A stretch of DNA of 64,000 nucleotides from Bradyrhizobium arachidis. Its GTDB lineage: Bacteria > Pseudomonadota > Alphaproteobacteria > Rhizobiales > Xanthobacteraceae. Below the pieces are notes generated by a model. The model was not told the origin of the DNA and searched no databases. It saw only the letters and a program-made list of their open reading frames with translations. Location: assembly GCF_015291705.1 (NCBI RefSeq), contig NZ_CP030050.1, forward strand, positions 558,001 through 622,000, written 5' to 3'. Positions 8,163 to 15,579 of the stretch are shown piece after piece. How positions within the stretch are numbered: position 1 is the stretch's first letter; the number at the start of each line of letters is the position of its first letter. The translations under genes were made by a program, and so were the position numbers.

Positions 8163-8654
8163 ATGACCAGCACTATTCTCATCACCGGCACATCGAGCGG
8201 CTTTGTCCTCGGCCGGGTGACGTTCCCCTTCGTCGGCATCTACGGCGCGAGCAAGATGGCGATCGAAGCTTTGACCGACAGTATTCGGTTGGAGGTCTCC
8301 CAACTCGGCGTAGACGTGGTGGAAGTTCAGCCTGGCGCTTATCCGACAAGCCTGTACGCGAGCATCCAGAGGCCTGCCGACGGCGACATCACGAAGTCCT
8401 ACGGCGAGGTCGGCCAGATTCCCGACGCCATTTACAAGACCTTCACGTCAATGTTGCAGGGAAAGGACGCTCCGAAGCCTCACGACATTGCCGAGGCCGT
8501 CGCCAGGCTCGTCGGCCAGGCGAAGGGCAGTCGTGCCGCTCGGACGGTGGTGGGCACATCGTTCGGTGCCGACAAGATCAATGCCGACATCGCCCCCGTC
8601 CAGAAGGCCGTCGTCGACGGTCTGGGCCTCGGGCATCTCGAAGCACTCGCATGA
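8163..8654 (+). pseudogene. Short-chain dehydrogenase/reductase with large internal in-frame deletion
   Basis: 163 aa remain, starting at ATG 8163 behind GGAGG. The N-terminus MTSTILITGTSSGF is the beginning of an SDR nucleotide-binding loop (TGxxxGxG). It jumps directly to VLGRVTFPFVGIYGASK, which in intact SDRs follows the catalytic Ser about 120-130 residues later. The YxxxK active-site pair and the C-terminal substrate region are present, but most of the Rossmann fold, the NAG motif and the catalytic Ser are gone. The frame remains open, so a stable product is possible but catalysis is not expected. Typical SDR length is about 250-290. Confidence 0.75.
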
Positions 8655-8795
8655 TGGAGCGTTCCGGGTCGGCGACTGCCGTCGACCCGTCCTCATGCGG
8701 CGGCACGATGACGGGCGCGCCGTGCCGGGAATAGGCCCGCGAGGGAATGAAGAAGCCAGGACGAATATCGCCAAAGCTTAGCGAGGAGAACTCAA

Positions 8796-9218
8796 ATGCC
8801 TCTGTGGCATATCTACTGTCCGGAAAATGCGTACTCGGCCAAGGACAAGTGCGCGCTTGCGACGCGTATCACGGACCTCTACGCGGATGTCGGCCTGCCC
8901 CGGTTCTATGCAAGCGTTGTCTTTCACGAATTGCCAAGGAACTCGTTCTTTATCGGCGGAAAGGCAACGAACGATTTTGTCAGGATCTGGATTGATCAGA
9001 TTGCTCGAGCAACTGCTCCCGAGCGGCGAGCGTGGTGGCTGGAGCGCGTCAACACTGCGCTCAATTCCTTCACACGCGAGCGGGGTTATCGCTGGGAGAT
9101 CCACATTGACGAAACGCCAATCGATTTCTGGACCATCCAGGGAATGAAGCCGCCTGACCCCTATTCCGAGGCTGAAAAGCTCTGGGTCCAAGAGGACCGC
9201 CCGTCAGCCTATACCTGA
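8796..9218 (+). CDS. Tautomerase family protein (cis-CAAD/oxalocrotonate tautomerase-like)
   Basis: 140 aa. Starts MPLWHIYCPE, so Pro becomes residue 1 after Met removal, the catalytic base of the tautomerase superfamily. The length and the segment LPRFYASVVFHELPRNSFFIGG fit the fused, two-beta-alpha-beta group (putative oxalocrotonate tautomerase, near cis-3-chloroacrylic acid dehalogenase) rather than 60-aa 4-OT. Arg residues at FVRIWIDQIARA are candidates for carboxylate binding. GAGGAG lies before the start. The island neighbours suggest a role in catabolism of an unsaturated acid; the substrate is unknown. Confidence 0.75.
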   Translation: MPLWHIYCPENAYSAKDKCALATRITDLYADVGLPRFYASVVFHELPRNSFFIGGKATNDFVRIWIDQIARATAPERRAWWLERVNTALNSFTRERGYRWEIHIDETPIDFWTIQGMKPPDPYSEAEKLWVQEDRPSAYT

Positions 9219-9740
9219 ATGTCGGCGCAACCTTCAGCGAGTTGAGCACGGCGACCCCGACGCTCTACGCGAGGCCAGGAAGAAAAGCTGGACCATCATC
9301 AGCGTGAAGAACGACTGGAAGAACATTTTTTCGTTCCAGTAGCTGATGACCGAGTTGGCGGCGCGATGTGGCCGTGAACGGTGCGTGCCAGTACCGGCGA
9401 AAGGGCGCCGGCGGCTCACGACATCCGGCTTCCAGGGCCTCTAGCTTCATTCACAGCATCGAATTCAAATCGTGTTTGGAAGACAAATGCCCCTGTCAGT
9501 CATATGGCTCCTCACGTCCTTTGCGATCAGGCTGCTCGTCGTTCACTTCAAGCTCGTCATCCTTCCAAGTCTCGCGCGAAGGCGAGTTTTCGGAGGCCGG
9601 GCGCCCGAGAGGGCAGGCGAGACGTCGTCCTGGCTGATGAAGACCTCCCGCTGAATGGGTGCCCGTGCGGACAATATCCTGCCCGCATGAACGGCCGCTT
9701 GCGGCTGAAACGAAAGCGTTGAAACCGAGGACCATTCGCC
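9219..9740. other. Gene debris, no intact gene
   Basis: About 520 bp without a convincing gene. Plus-strand codons from about 9222 to 9342 read as a protein-like tail (HGDPDALREARKKSW...FSFQ, stop at 9340-9342) without any start, possibly the end of a lost gene. A short hydrophobic frame at 9472-9654 and an opposing frame at 9496-9735 match no family I know. Confidence 0.5.
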
Positions 9741-11471
9741 ATGCCTGGCTTGATGATGCAAACTCCTTTGCTCCTGTCGTCCATTCTCATGCACGCGGCG
9801 CGTTCCTTTCCCGACGTCGAGATCGTCTCCCGAACTCCCGACAAGCCCGATCACGTCACGAGCTACGGCGGCCTTCTCGAGCGCAGCTCCCGGCTCGCAA
9901 ATGCATTGGACTCGATCGGCATCAAGCCGGGCGATCGCGTGGCGACCCTGGCCTGGAATAGCTATCGGCATCTGGAGCTATCCTTCGGCATTTCCGGAAT
10001 GGGAGCCGTTTGCCACACGATCAATCCAAGGCTGTTCGTGGAGCAGATCATATACATCATCAACCATGCCGAAGACGTGGTTGTATTCTTCGATCTGGCA
10101 TTCATCGATCTCGTACAGTCGCTGATACCGCAATGTCCGACTGTTGAAGCGTGGATATATCTGGGCGAGGCTGGCGACGCGAAGATCGTGGGAGCCAAAG
10201 GCTTCCCCTCCTATGAAGGATTTCTCTCCGGGTGCTCGGAAGTTTATGCATGGCCGGAATTCGACGAGAACACGGCATGCGGACTTTGCTATACGTCGGG
10301 AACGACAGGAAACCCAAAGGGTATGCTGTATAGCCATCGCAGCGCCGTGCTGCATTCCTGCGCCGCGGCGCTCCCGGACGCTTGCCGCATTTCTCTGCAT
10401 GACACGGTCGCGCTTGTCTCGCCGATGTTCGACGTCATGTCTTGGGGAATGCCGTATTGTGCAGCGGCGACGGGTTCGAAGCTGGTGATGGCCGGACAAA
10501 ACGTCGACGGTGAGAGCCTGCACAGGTTGTTCGAGGACCACGGGGTGACTTTCGCCGGCGGCGTGCCGACGGTTTGGCTGGGCTATGTTCGATACCTGCA
10601 AAGCGCCGGCGTGAAGCCGACGACGCTCAATCGCGCGCTGATCGGTGGCACGGCATGTCCGCCCTCCCTGATGGAAACGCTGCAGGACGAATACGGAGTA
10701 GAAGTTGTGCATGGCTGGGGCATGATGGAAACCAGCCCGCTTGCGACGATCTCGAAGCCGCTGCGCAAGCACATAACCTCGTCGAGAGCTGAACGGCGGT
10801 CTCGCCAGGTCAAACAAGGACGTGCGCTCTTCGGTGTCGAAATCGGCATTCGCGACGGCAAAAACAGAAAACTCCCCCGCGATGGCAACACAGTTGGCGA
10901 CCACGTGGTTCGGGGGCCCTGGATTGCCCGCGCTTACTACAGGATGCCGGAAAGCGAGCGTGCCGACGGCTGGTTTTTCACAGGTGATGTCGCCACGATC
11001 GACAGCGACGGTTACACACAGATTGCGGATCGTTCGAAGGGCGTCATCAAGTCCGGAGGCGAACGGATATCGTCGATCGAACTCGAAAACCTGACGATGG
11101 CCCACCCCGAAATCGTCGAAGCGGCGGTGATTGGTATTGCGCATCCAAAATGGGACGAACGCCCGCTCGTGCTTGCGGTCCGACGCCAGGGATCGAGGCT
11201 CAAGGCGCAAGATCTCCTGACCTTTTACGAGGGCAAGATCGCGAAGTGGTGGATGCCGGACGATGTTCTGTTCGTCGACGAGCTTCCGCACGGGGCGACC
11301 GGAAAAGTCCTGAAGACCAGATTGCGAGAGCTTTGCGGAAACCGCGTTTCCGCCGCGATCAGCCAGACGGGCGCCCCGCCCGCCGCCGAAGCCAACGGAG
11401 GTTCCTATGTCAGTGCGCAGCTCACTTCTCGCAGCCGCCGTCACCTTCTCACTCGCGGCCGCACACGCTAA
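9741..11471 (+). CDS. AMP-dependent acyl-CoA synthetase/ligase (medium/long-chain type)
   Basis: 576 aa. ANL-superfamily enzyme activating a carboxylic acid to acyl-AMP and then acyl-CoA. Motifs: P-loop YTSGTTGNPKGM, GWGMMETSP (A5), GWFFTGDVATIDSDGY (A7), DRSKGVIKSGGERISS (A8 hinge) and the acylation Lys in GATGKVLKTRLRE (A10). The overall pattern, including VHGWGMMETSP, is that of AlkK-like fatty-acyl-CoA ligases; there the hinge usually reads GGEWISS, so Arg replaces Trp here. The last 40 or so residues look non-native and overlap the next gene by 65 nt, hinting at a rearranged 3' end. Lower GC than the core genome. Confidence 0.85.
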   Translation: MPGLMMQTPLLLSSILMHAARSFPDVEIVSRTPDKPDHVTSYGGLLERSSRLANALDSIGIKPGDRVATLAWNSYRHLELSFGISGMGAVCHTINPRLFVEQIIYIINHAEDVVVFFDLAFIDLVQSLIPQCPTVEAWIYLGEAGDAKIVGAKGFPSYEGFLSGCSEVYAWPEFDENTACGLCYTSGTTGNPKGMLYSHRSAVLHSCAAALPDACRISLHDTVALVSPMFDVMSWGMPYCAAATGSKLVMAGQNVDGESLHRLFEDHGVTFAGGVPTVWLGYVRYLQSAGVKPTTLNRALIGGTACPPSLMETLQDEYGVEVVHGWGMMETSPLATISKPLRKHITSSRAERRSRQVKQGRALFGVEIGIRDGKNRKLPRDGNTVGDHVVRGPWIARAYYRMPESERADGWFFTGDVATIDSDGYTQIADRSKGVIKSGGERISSIELENLTMAHPEIVEAAVIGIAHPKWDERPLVLAVRRQGSRLKAQDLLTFYEGKIAKWWMPDDVLFVDELPHGATGKVLKTRLRELCGNRVSAAISQTGAPPAAEANGGSYVSAQLTSRSRRHLLTRGRTR

Positions 11472-11739
11472 CGGCCTGCGGCCGATCGAGGGCCTGAGCA
11501 TCAATCTCGGCGATGTATCCGGCGTCGCCTACTACACGGTCGAGCCCGATGGATTCCGCGTCGTCACGACTCTCGCACAGGGTGAAGCGGGAACGCCGAT
11601 CCGCTTTGTGACAGTACTGGCGCCCGGTCAGCGCGTCGTTGTCTCAACGCCATACCAGGCACCCGCGCTCGAAATCAGCCGAAAGGGCGATGAACTGCTC
11701 GTCCGAAAGGCGAGCACGTTCTCCAATTCAAGGGGGTGA
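11407..11739 (+). CDS. Small secreted hypothetical protein
   Basis: 110 aa. GGAGG sits just before ATG 11407, inside the 3' end of the ligase gene. Residues 1-22 (MSVRSSLLAAAVTFSLAAAHA) form a Sec signal peptide. The mature part is beta-rich: LGDVSGVAYYTVEPDGFRV and TVLAPGQRVVVSTP. I know of no function. The end (KASTFSNSRG) lies only 4 nt from the 14-bp island repeat, so the natural C-terminus may have been altered on integration. It is unlike the catabolic genes around it. Confidence 0.65.
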   Translation: MSVRSSLLAAAVTFSLAAAHANGLRPIEGLSINLGDVSGVAYYTVEPDGFRVVTTLAQGEAGTPIRFVTVLAPGQRVVVSTPYQAPALEISRKGDELLVRKASTFSNSRG

Positions 11740-11743
11740 CTGA

Positions 11744-11757
11744 CACTCTCTCCGCCA
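11744..11757 (+). repeat. Second copy of tRNA-Ser 3' end (distal island boundary)
   Basis: CACTCTCTCCGCCA, identical to 5969-5982 and in direct orientation. No further tRNA sequence extends upstream of it, which is what a short attachment core left at the far end of an island looks like. Confidence 0.6.
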
Positions 11758-11764
11758 ATGGCTT

Positions 11765-12325
11765 TCAAGTCGGGATCAAGCCGGATCCGCGATAGCTTTC
11801 GATCAGCGCATCGAACAACTTCAGATCTGCGCGGCTCCGCGCCATCAGCTGCGCGCCGGCAACGGCCGCGTAGATCGCGCGCGCCCTTGCTTCACGCTTG
11901 CTGGCGGGAACTGCGGCCGCGGCGAGCATCCTGGTCAGCCACGCCACGTTGACATCGGCAAAAGCCTGCACCTCGGTTTTCACCGCGTCCGGCAGATCGT
12001 CATATTCGGCCGCCATGAAGCTACAGAGGCACATGCGATTGTCCTGCTCCAGCGATCGACGAAAAAGTCCCGGATAGGCCCGGAGCGCCTTTCTTGGATC
12101 TCCGTTCGCTTTTGAAAGAGCTTCGAGGTTCGCCGCCGTATCCTCCCAGTAGCGTCTCGCCACCGCCGCACCCAGCTCGGCCTTGCCCGGGAAGTGGTGG
12201 TAGATGCTCGCAGCCTTGATGCCGACCTCGGCTCCGATGTCGCGGAAGTTCAACCCGCCATATCCGTGGGCCTGGGCCGTCCTGCGCGCTGCGGCCAGGA
12301 TCGCCTCCCTCGCATTTTCGCTCAT
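11765..12325 (-). CDS. TetR/AcrR family transcriptional regulator
   Basis: 186 aa from ATG 12325, with GAGG about 8 nt upstream; a GTG at 12334 is also in frame but abuts that site. The N-terminal HTH reads FRDIGAEVGIKAASIYHHFPGKAEL (residues about 25-50), a standard TetR DNA-recognition unit. The ligand domain contains NRMCLCSFMAAEYDDLP, a Cys-bearing segment common in the TetR_C group regulating dehydrogenases and amidases. Divergent from the amidase at 12425. Two identical palindromes lie between them (12346-12365 and 12400-12419), probable operators for autoregulation and amidase control. Confidence 0.9.
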   Translation of the reverse strand: MSENAREAILAAARRTAQAHGYGGLNFRDIGAEVGIKAASIYHHFPGKAELGAAVARRYWEDTAANLEALSKANGDPRKALRAYPGLFRRSLEQDNRMCLCSFMAAEYDDLPDAVKTEVQAFADVNVAWLTRMLAAAAVPASKREARARAIYAAVAGAQLMARSRADLKLFDALIESYRGSGLIPT

Positions 12326-12345
12326 CTCGATCACCTCATCGTGTC

Positions 12346-12365
12346 CCTACCAAATGACAGGTAGG
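12346..12365. promoter_or_regulatory. TetR operator candidate 1
   Basis: CCTACCAAATGACAGGTAGG: 6-bp arms CCTACC/GGTAGG around an 8-bp centre. It lies 20 nt before the TetR ATG and is identical to the copy at 12400-12419. Confidence 0.7.
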
Positions 12366-12399
12366 GATTGAAGTCCGAAAATGCGAGGGACATGTCCAG

Positions 12400-12419
12400 C
12401 CTACCAAATGACAGGTAGG
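12400..12419. promoter_or_regulatory. TetR operator candidate 2
   Basis: A second identical 20-bp palindrome, 54 bp from the first. It ends 5 nt before the amidase ATG, covering its weak ribosome site, so binding here could block both transcription and initiation. Confidence 0.7.
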
Positions 12420-12424
12420 ATAAC

Positions 12425-13834
12425 ATGACCAACAATATCGTGAAAATGGACGCCACGCGCATCGCCCAGCTGATCGCTCAACGGGAGCTTTCGCCCGTCG
12501 AGGTCATGCAGGCGCACCTCGACCGCATCGCGGCGGTCAATCCCAAGCTGAACGCAATCGTGACGCTGGCCGACGGCGCGATGGACAGCGCTGGAAAGGC
12601 TGAGGCGGCAGTGATGTCAGGCGCTCAGCTCGGCCCCCTCCATGGTGTTCCGTTCACCGTCAAGGACGGAATCGACACGGCGGGTGTGCTGACACAGCGC
12701 GCTTCGCCGATTTTTAGAGGGCGCGTGCCTGACACCGATGCCACCGTTGTGGCCAGGTTAAAGGCCGCCGGCGCCATCCTCATCGCAAAGACGAACCCTC
12801 CCGAATTTTCCTATTCGATCGAAACCGACAATCTCCTGACGGGCCAGACCAACAACCCCTGGAACCTCGACTACACGCCGGGCGGATCGAGCGGCGGTGA
12901 ATCGGCCGCCATCGCAGCGGGCATGTCGCCACTCGGTGTGGGCAGCGATCTCTCGATCTCATTGCGTGGCCCGGCAGCACATACCGGTATCGTTGGTTTT
13001 AAGGCCACGCATGGCCGAATGCCGATGACAGGTCACTGGCCACGGGTGCCGCGACGCTTTTGGCACATCGGTCCGATGGCGCGGTCGGTTCGCGATGTTG
13101 CGCTGGCTTATTCCTTGATGGCCGGGCCCGACGGCGCCGACGGCTTCTCCATCAGCTCGCCCAGCCTCGACACAGGGGTGGGCACAACATCGACCCGTAA
13201 GCTTCGCGTGGGCTGGATGGCCTCTCCAGGCTTCTTCGGGCCAATCGATCCCGAGGTCGTGGCGACGGTGAAGGCAGCGGCGCGTGCACTGACCAATGCC
13301 GGCTACCAGGTCGAACAGGTCCGGTTGCCAGTGGTGGAGCAGACCGATGCCAACAGCGTCCTCTGGCAGCTCCAGCAGATGGAAAGCCAAGCCGAGTTCG
13401 AGAAGGTCACCGCCGGCCACGAGGCCGAGATCTTCAGGCACGCCAAATTGGTCCTTGATGCACCTGATACGCCGATCGCCGATTTCGTCGCCGCCGAGCA
13501 GGCCATAGAGCGCCTTCGCGACACCTTTGCCGAATACTTCCAGCGCTACGATGTGCTGCTATGTCCGGTGACACCGTTCCCGGCGACCAAGCATGGTCTC
13601 AACGACGTCGTGGTCGATGGCGTGACAGTCTCGCCGTTCCACGTGATGAGCGCCACATCACCGTTCAGCCTGACAGGAATGCCCGCTCTCTCGATGCGAT
13701 TTGGAACGAGCCGTGACGGTCTTCCGATCGGCGTGCAGATCGTCTCGTCGTGGCTGGCGGAATCGACGGTGCTCGAGGTTGCCTCGGTCCTTGAAGACGT
13801 GAGCCCCGTCCGCAATCTTCATCCTGCGATCTAA
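12425..13834 (+). CDS. Amidase (amidase signature family)
   Basis: 469 aa. Hydrolyses amide bonds with the Ser-cisSer-Lys triad: Lys80 in FTVKDGID, cis-Ser155 in PGGSSGGESAA and nucleophile Ser179 in GSDLSISLRGPA. The 24-residue spacing between the two Ser matches the family. The loop before the nucleophile normally reads GSDxGGSxRxPA; here LSI replaces the Gly run and Gly replaces the usual Ile before Pro. Substrate unknown. The upstream TetR and twin operators suggest induction by a substrate-like ligand. A NIPSNAP gene follows after 49 nt, probably in the same transcript. Confidence 0.9.
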   Translation: MTNNIVKMDATRIAQLIAQRELSPVEVMQAHLDRIAAVNPKLNAIVTLADGAMDSAGKAEAAVMSGAQLGPLHGVPFTVKDGIDTAGVLTQRASPIFRGRVPDTDATVVARLKAAGAILIAKTNPPEFSYSIETDNLLTGQTNNPWNLDYTPGGSSGGESAAIAAGMSPLGVGSDLSISLRGPAAHTGIVGFKATHGRMPMTGHWPRVPRRFWHIGPMARSVRDVALAYSLMAGPDGADGFSISSPSLDTGVGTTSTRKLRVGWMASPGFFGPIDPEVVATVKAAARALTNAGYQVEQVRLPVVEQTDANSVLWQLQQMESQAEFEKVTAGHEAEIFRHAKLVLDAPDTPIADFVAAEQAIERLRDTFAEYFQRYDVLLCPVTPFPATKHGLNDVVVDGVTVSPFHVMSATSPFSLTGMPALSMRFGTSRDGLPIGVQIVSSWLAESTVLEVASVLEDVSPVRNLHPAI

Positions 13835-13883
13835 CGCTGCAGGGGGCGGGTCTTCCCGCCCCCTTCGATAGGAGCATTGAAAC

Positions 13884-14492
13884 ATGAGCGAATTCTACGA
13901 ACTCACATCCCTTGCCTGCCCGATGCTCGGGACATCGGAAGTCGCCAAGGCCGCACGGGATTGGGTCACGGCGCCCGACGCCAGCGGCACGCTGTTGGGC
14001 TGCTGGCGAACGGAATTCGCTACGCTTGGGCGCCTGTTGATCCTGCGCAGCTTCGAAGCGCGAGATGCGCTGGATCAAGAACGGCGCCGCGCGTTGTTGA
14101 GCGCCAATCCGTTCAACGCCGGGCGGCTGATCACGGCGTTGGAGATGGATAGCTACCAGCGCTTTCCCTTCCTGCCGCCGGTGCAGCCGGGGGCTTACGG
14201 CGATGTCTACGAATTCCGCACTTACAAGCTGAAGCCGGGCGGACTGCCGCCGACGCTTGCGGGATGGGAGGCTGCGATCGCGCCGGCGCGGGACTACACG
14301 GCGCATTTGGTGATCAACATGTACGCGCTCGATGGACCACCCCGGATCACCCATATCTGGGGTTTCGAAAGCCTCGCGCAGCGCGCGTCGCTGCGCAGCG
14401 CCGCCTTTTCCACCAGCGTCTGGCCTCCGAAGGGTGGCCCGGAGAATGTCCTTCAGGCGGTCTCGGTCATCGCAATGCCGGAAGGCGAATAG
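13884..14492 (+). CDS. NIPSNAP family protein
   Basis: 202 aa. Two ferredoxin-like NIPSNAP repeats: an N-terminal one from MSEFYELTSLACP to about residue 90, and a C-terminal one from YEFRTYKLKPGGLPPTLAGW to RITHIWGFESLAQRASLR. The YEFRTYKLKPG start of the second unit is the family hallmark. NIPSNAP proteins are dimeric alpha-beta barrels of uncertain biochemical role, often beside catabolic genes. It follows the amidase in the same direction with GATAGGAG upstream of the start, so both probably answer to the TetR regulator. Confidence 0.8.
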   Translation: MSEFYELTSLACPMLGTSEVAKAARDWVTAPDASGTLLGCWRTEFATLGRLLILRSFEARDALDQERRRALLSANPFNAGRLITALEMDSYQRFPFLPPVQPGAYGDVYEFRTYKLKPGGLPPTLAGWEAAIAPARDYTAHLVINMYALDGPPRITHIWGFESLAQRASLRSAAFSTSVWPPKGGPENVLQAVSVIAMPEGE

Positions 14493-14530
14493 CCAGGTCG
14501 TACGGCTGCCTCGCGACCAGCCCGGCGTCC

Positions 14531-15481
14531 TTAGGCCACCTTCCACCTCCCGTCTCCCGCGCGCTTCAGCGCGGGATCCGGCACCCGCACATGCGCGGCC
14601 AGATAATCGATGAACGCGCGCACGCGGGCGGGCAGGGGGGCGGTGTGGCCGACATAGACGGCGTGGATGTCTTCGCGATCGCCGGGATTGTAGTTTTGGA
14701 GAACTGGGACAAGACGTCCGGCTTCGATGTCGGGGCCGATGTGGAAGAGGGCGAGGCGGGCCAGTCCCACGCCGCCGAGGCAGAGGCGGCGGGCCGCTTC
14801 GCCGTCGCTGGCGCGCGCGACTGGCGGCGGCACGATTTCCTCGGTGTGGTCGCCGCGCTTGAATGGCCAGGCGCGGATCGAGCGCGGGAAGGTCCAGCCG
14901 ATGCCGCGGTGATCGGCAAGATCGGCCGGCGTCTTCGGCGTGCCTGCGCGTGCGAGATAATTCGGCGCGCCGACCACGACCATGCGGCTGGTGCCGAGCT
15001 TTCGCGCGACGAGGCGCGAGGCCCGCAGCGGCCCGGCGCGGATGGCGACGTCGGCGCGCTCCTGCATCAGGTCGATTAGCGTATCGGTCAGCACGAGATC
15101 GAGCGTGACCTCGGGGTGCTGCTCGAGGAAGCGCGGGAGCAGCGGCATCACATGCAGCATGCCGAACGGGATGTTGCAGTTGACCGTCAACCGGCCGCGC
15201 GGCGCAGCGCCCGAAGCCGCCTCGCGCTCCGCCTCCTCCATCTCGGCGAGGATGCGCACGGCGCGCTCGTAAAAGGCCCGGCCTTCTTCCGTCAGCGTGA
15301 GCTTGCGCGTCGTGCGGTTGACGAGCCGCGAGCCGAGTCGTGTTTCCAGCCGAGAGATCAGCTTGCTGACGCCCGAGGGCGTCAGGCGCAGTTTTCGTGC
15401 GGCCTGGGTGAATCCGCCGAGATCGACCACGCGGACGAAGACCTCCATCTCGGCGGAGCGGTTGGTGTCGAAACGGGCCAT
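14531..15481 (-). CDS. LysR family transcriptional regulator
   Basis: 316 aa. N-terminal winged HTH (residues about 10-68) with GGFTQAARKLRLTPSGVSKLI and RLVNRTTRKLTLTEEGRAFY. C-terminal periplasmic-binding-like effector domain with RGRLTVNCNIPFG and VDLVLTDTLIDLMQERADVAIRAGPL, typical of the CrgA/DsdC-like group. Divergent from the MFS gene at 15580, 98 bp apart, so the MFS and the aldo-keto reductase behind it are the expected targets. Confidence 0.9.
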   Translation of the reverse strand: MARFDTNRSAEMEVFVRVVDLGGFTQAARKLRLTPSGVSKLISRLETRLGSRLVNRTTRKLTLTEEGRAFYERAVRILAEMEEAEREAASGAAPRGRLTVNCNIPFGMLHVMPLLPRFLEQHPEVTLDLVLTDTLIDLMQERADVAIRAGPLRASRLVARKLGTSRMVVVGAPNYLARAGTPKTPADLADHRGIGWTFPRSIRAWPFKRGDHTEEIVPPPVARASDGEAARRLCLGGVGLARLALFHIGPDIEAGRLVPVLQNYNPGDREDIHAVYVGHTAPLPARVRAFIDYLAAHVRVPDPALKRAGDGRWKVA

Positions 15482-15579
15482 GTTGAATTCACGTCACAAA
15501 TGATTGGATTGTGGACATTCTAATGGTTTTGCCGCGGTGCCGCTATCTGCGTGGCTCGTCTCATCCATTGGAGCCACGC

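Larger units (their letters stand above)
5969..11757. mobile_element. Decayed genomic island at tRNA-Ser (5.8 kb between direct repeats)
   Basis: Bounded by the tRNA-Ser 3' end and an exact 14-bp copy of it. Inside, base composition is visibly lower in GC and codon use is less biased than in flanking genes. Contents: AraC regulator, hotdog thioesterase, SDR with an internal deletion, tautomerase, 0.5 kb of gene debris, acyl-CoA ligase and a small secreted protein. No integrase or excisionase frame is visible, so the element is either a passive remnant or was mobilised by an integrase now lost. Cargo suggests aromatic or acyl-acid catabolism (inference). Confidence 0.55.

Noticed and set aside
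8163..8654. Intact small SDR-like enzyme
   Set aside because: The Rossmann core and catalytic Ser are missing, so it is treated as a deletion pseudogene.
5969..11757. Integrase or transposase expected in the tRNA-Ser island
   Set aside because: No frame shows tyrosine- or serine-recombinase motifs, and no IS ends were recognised.
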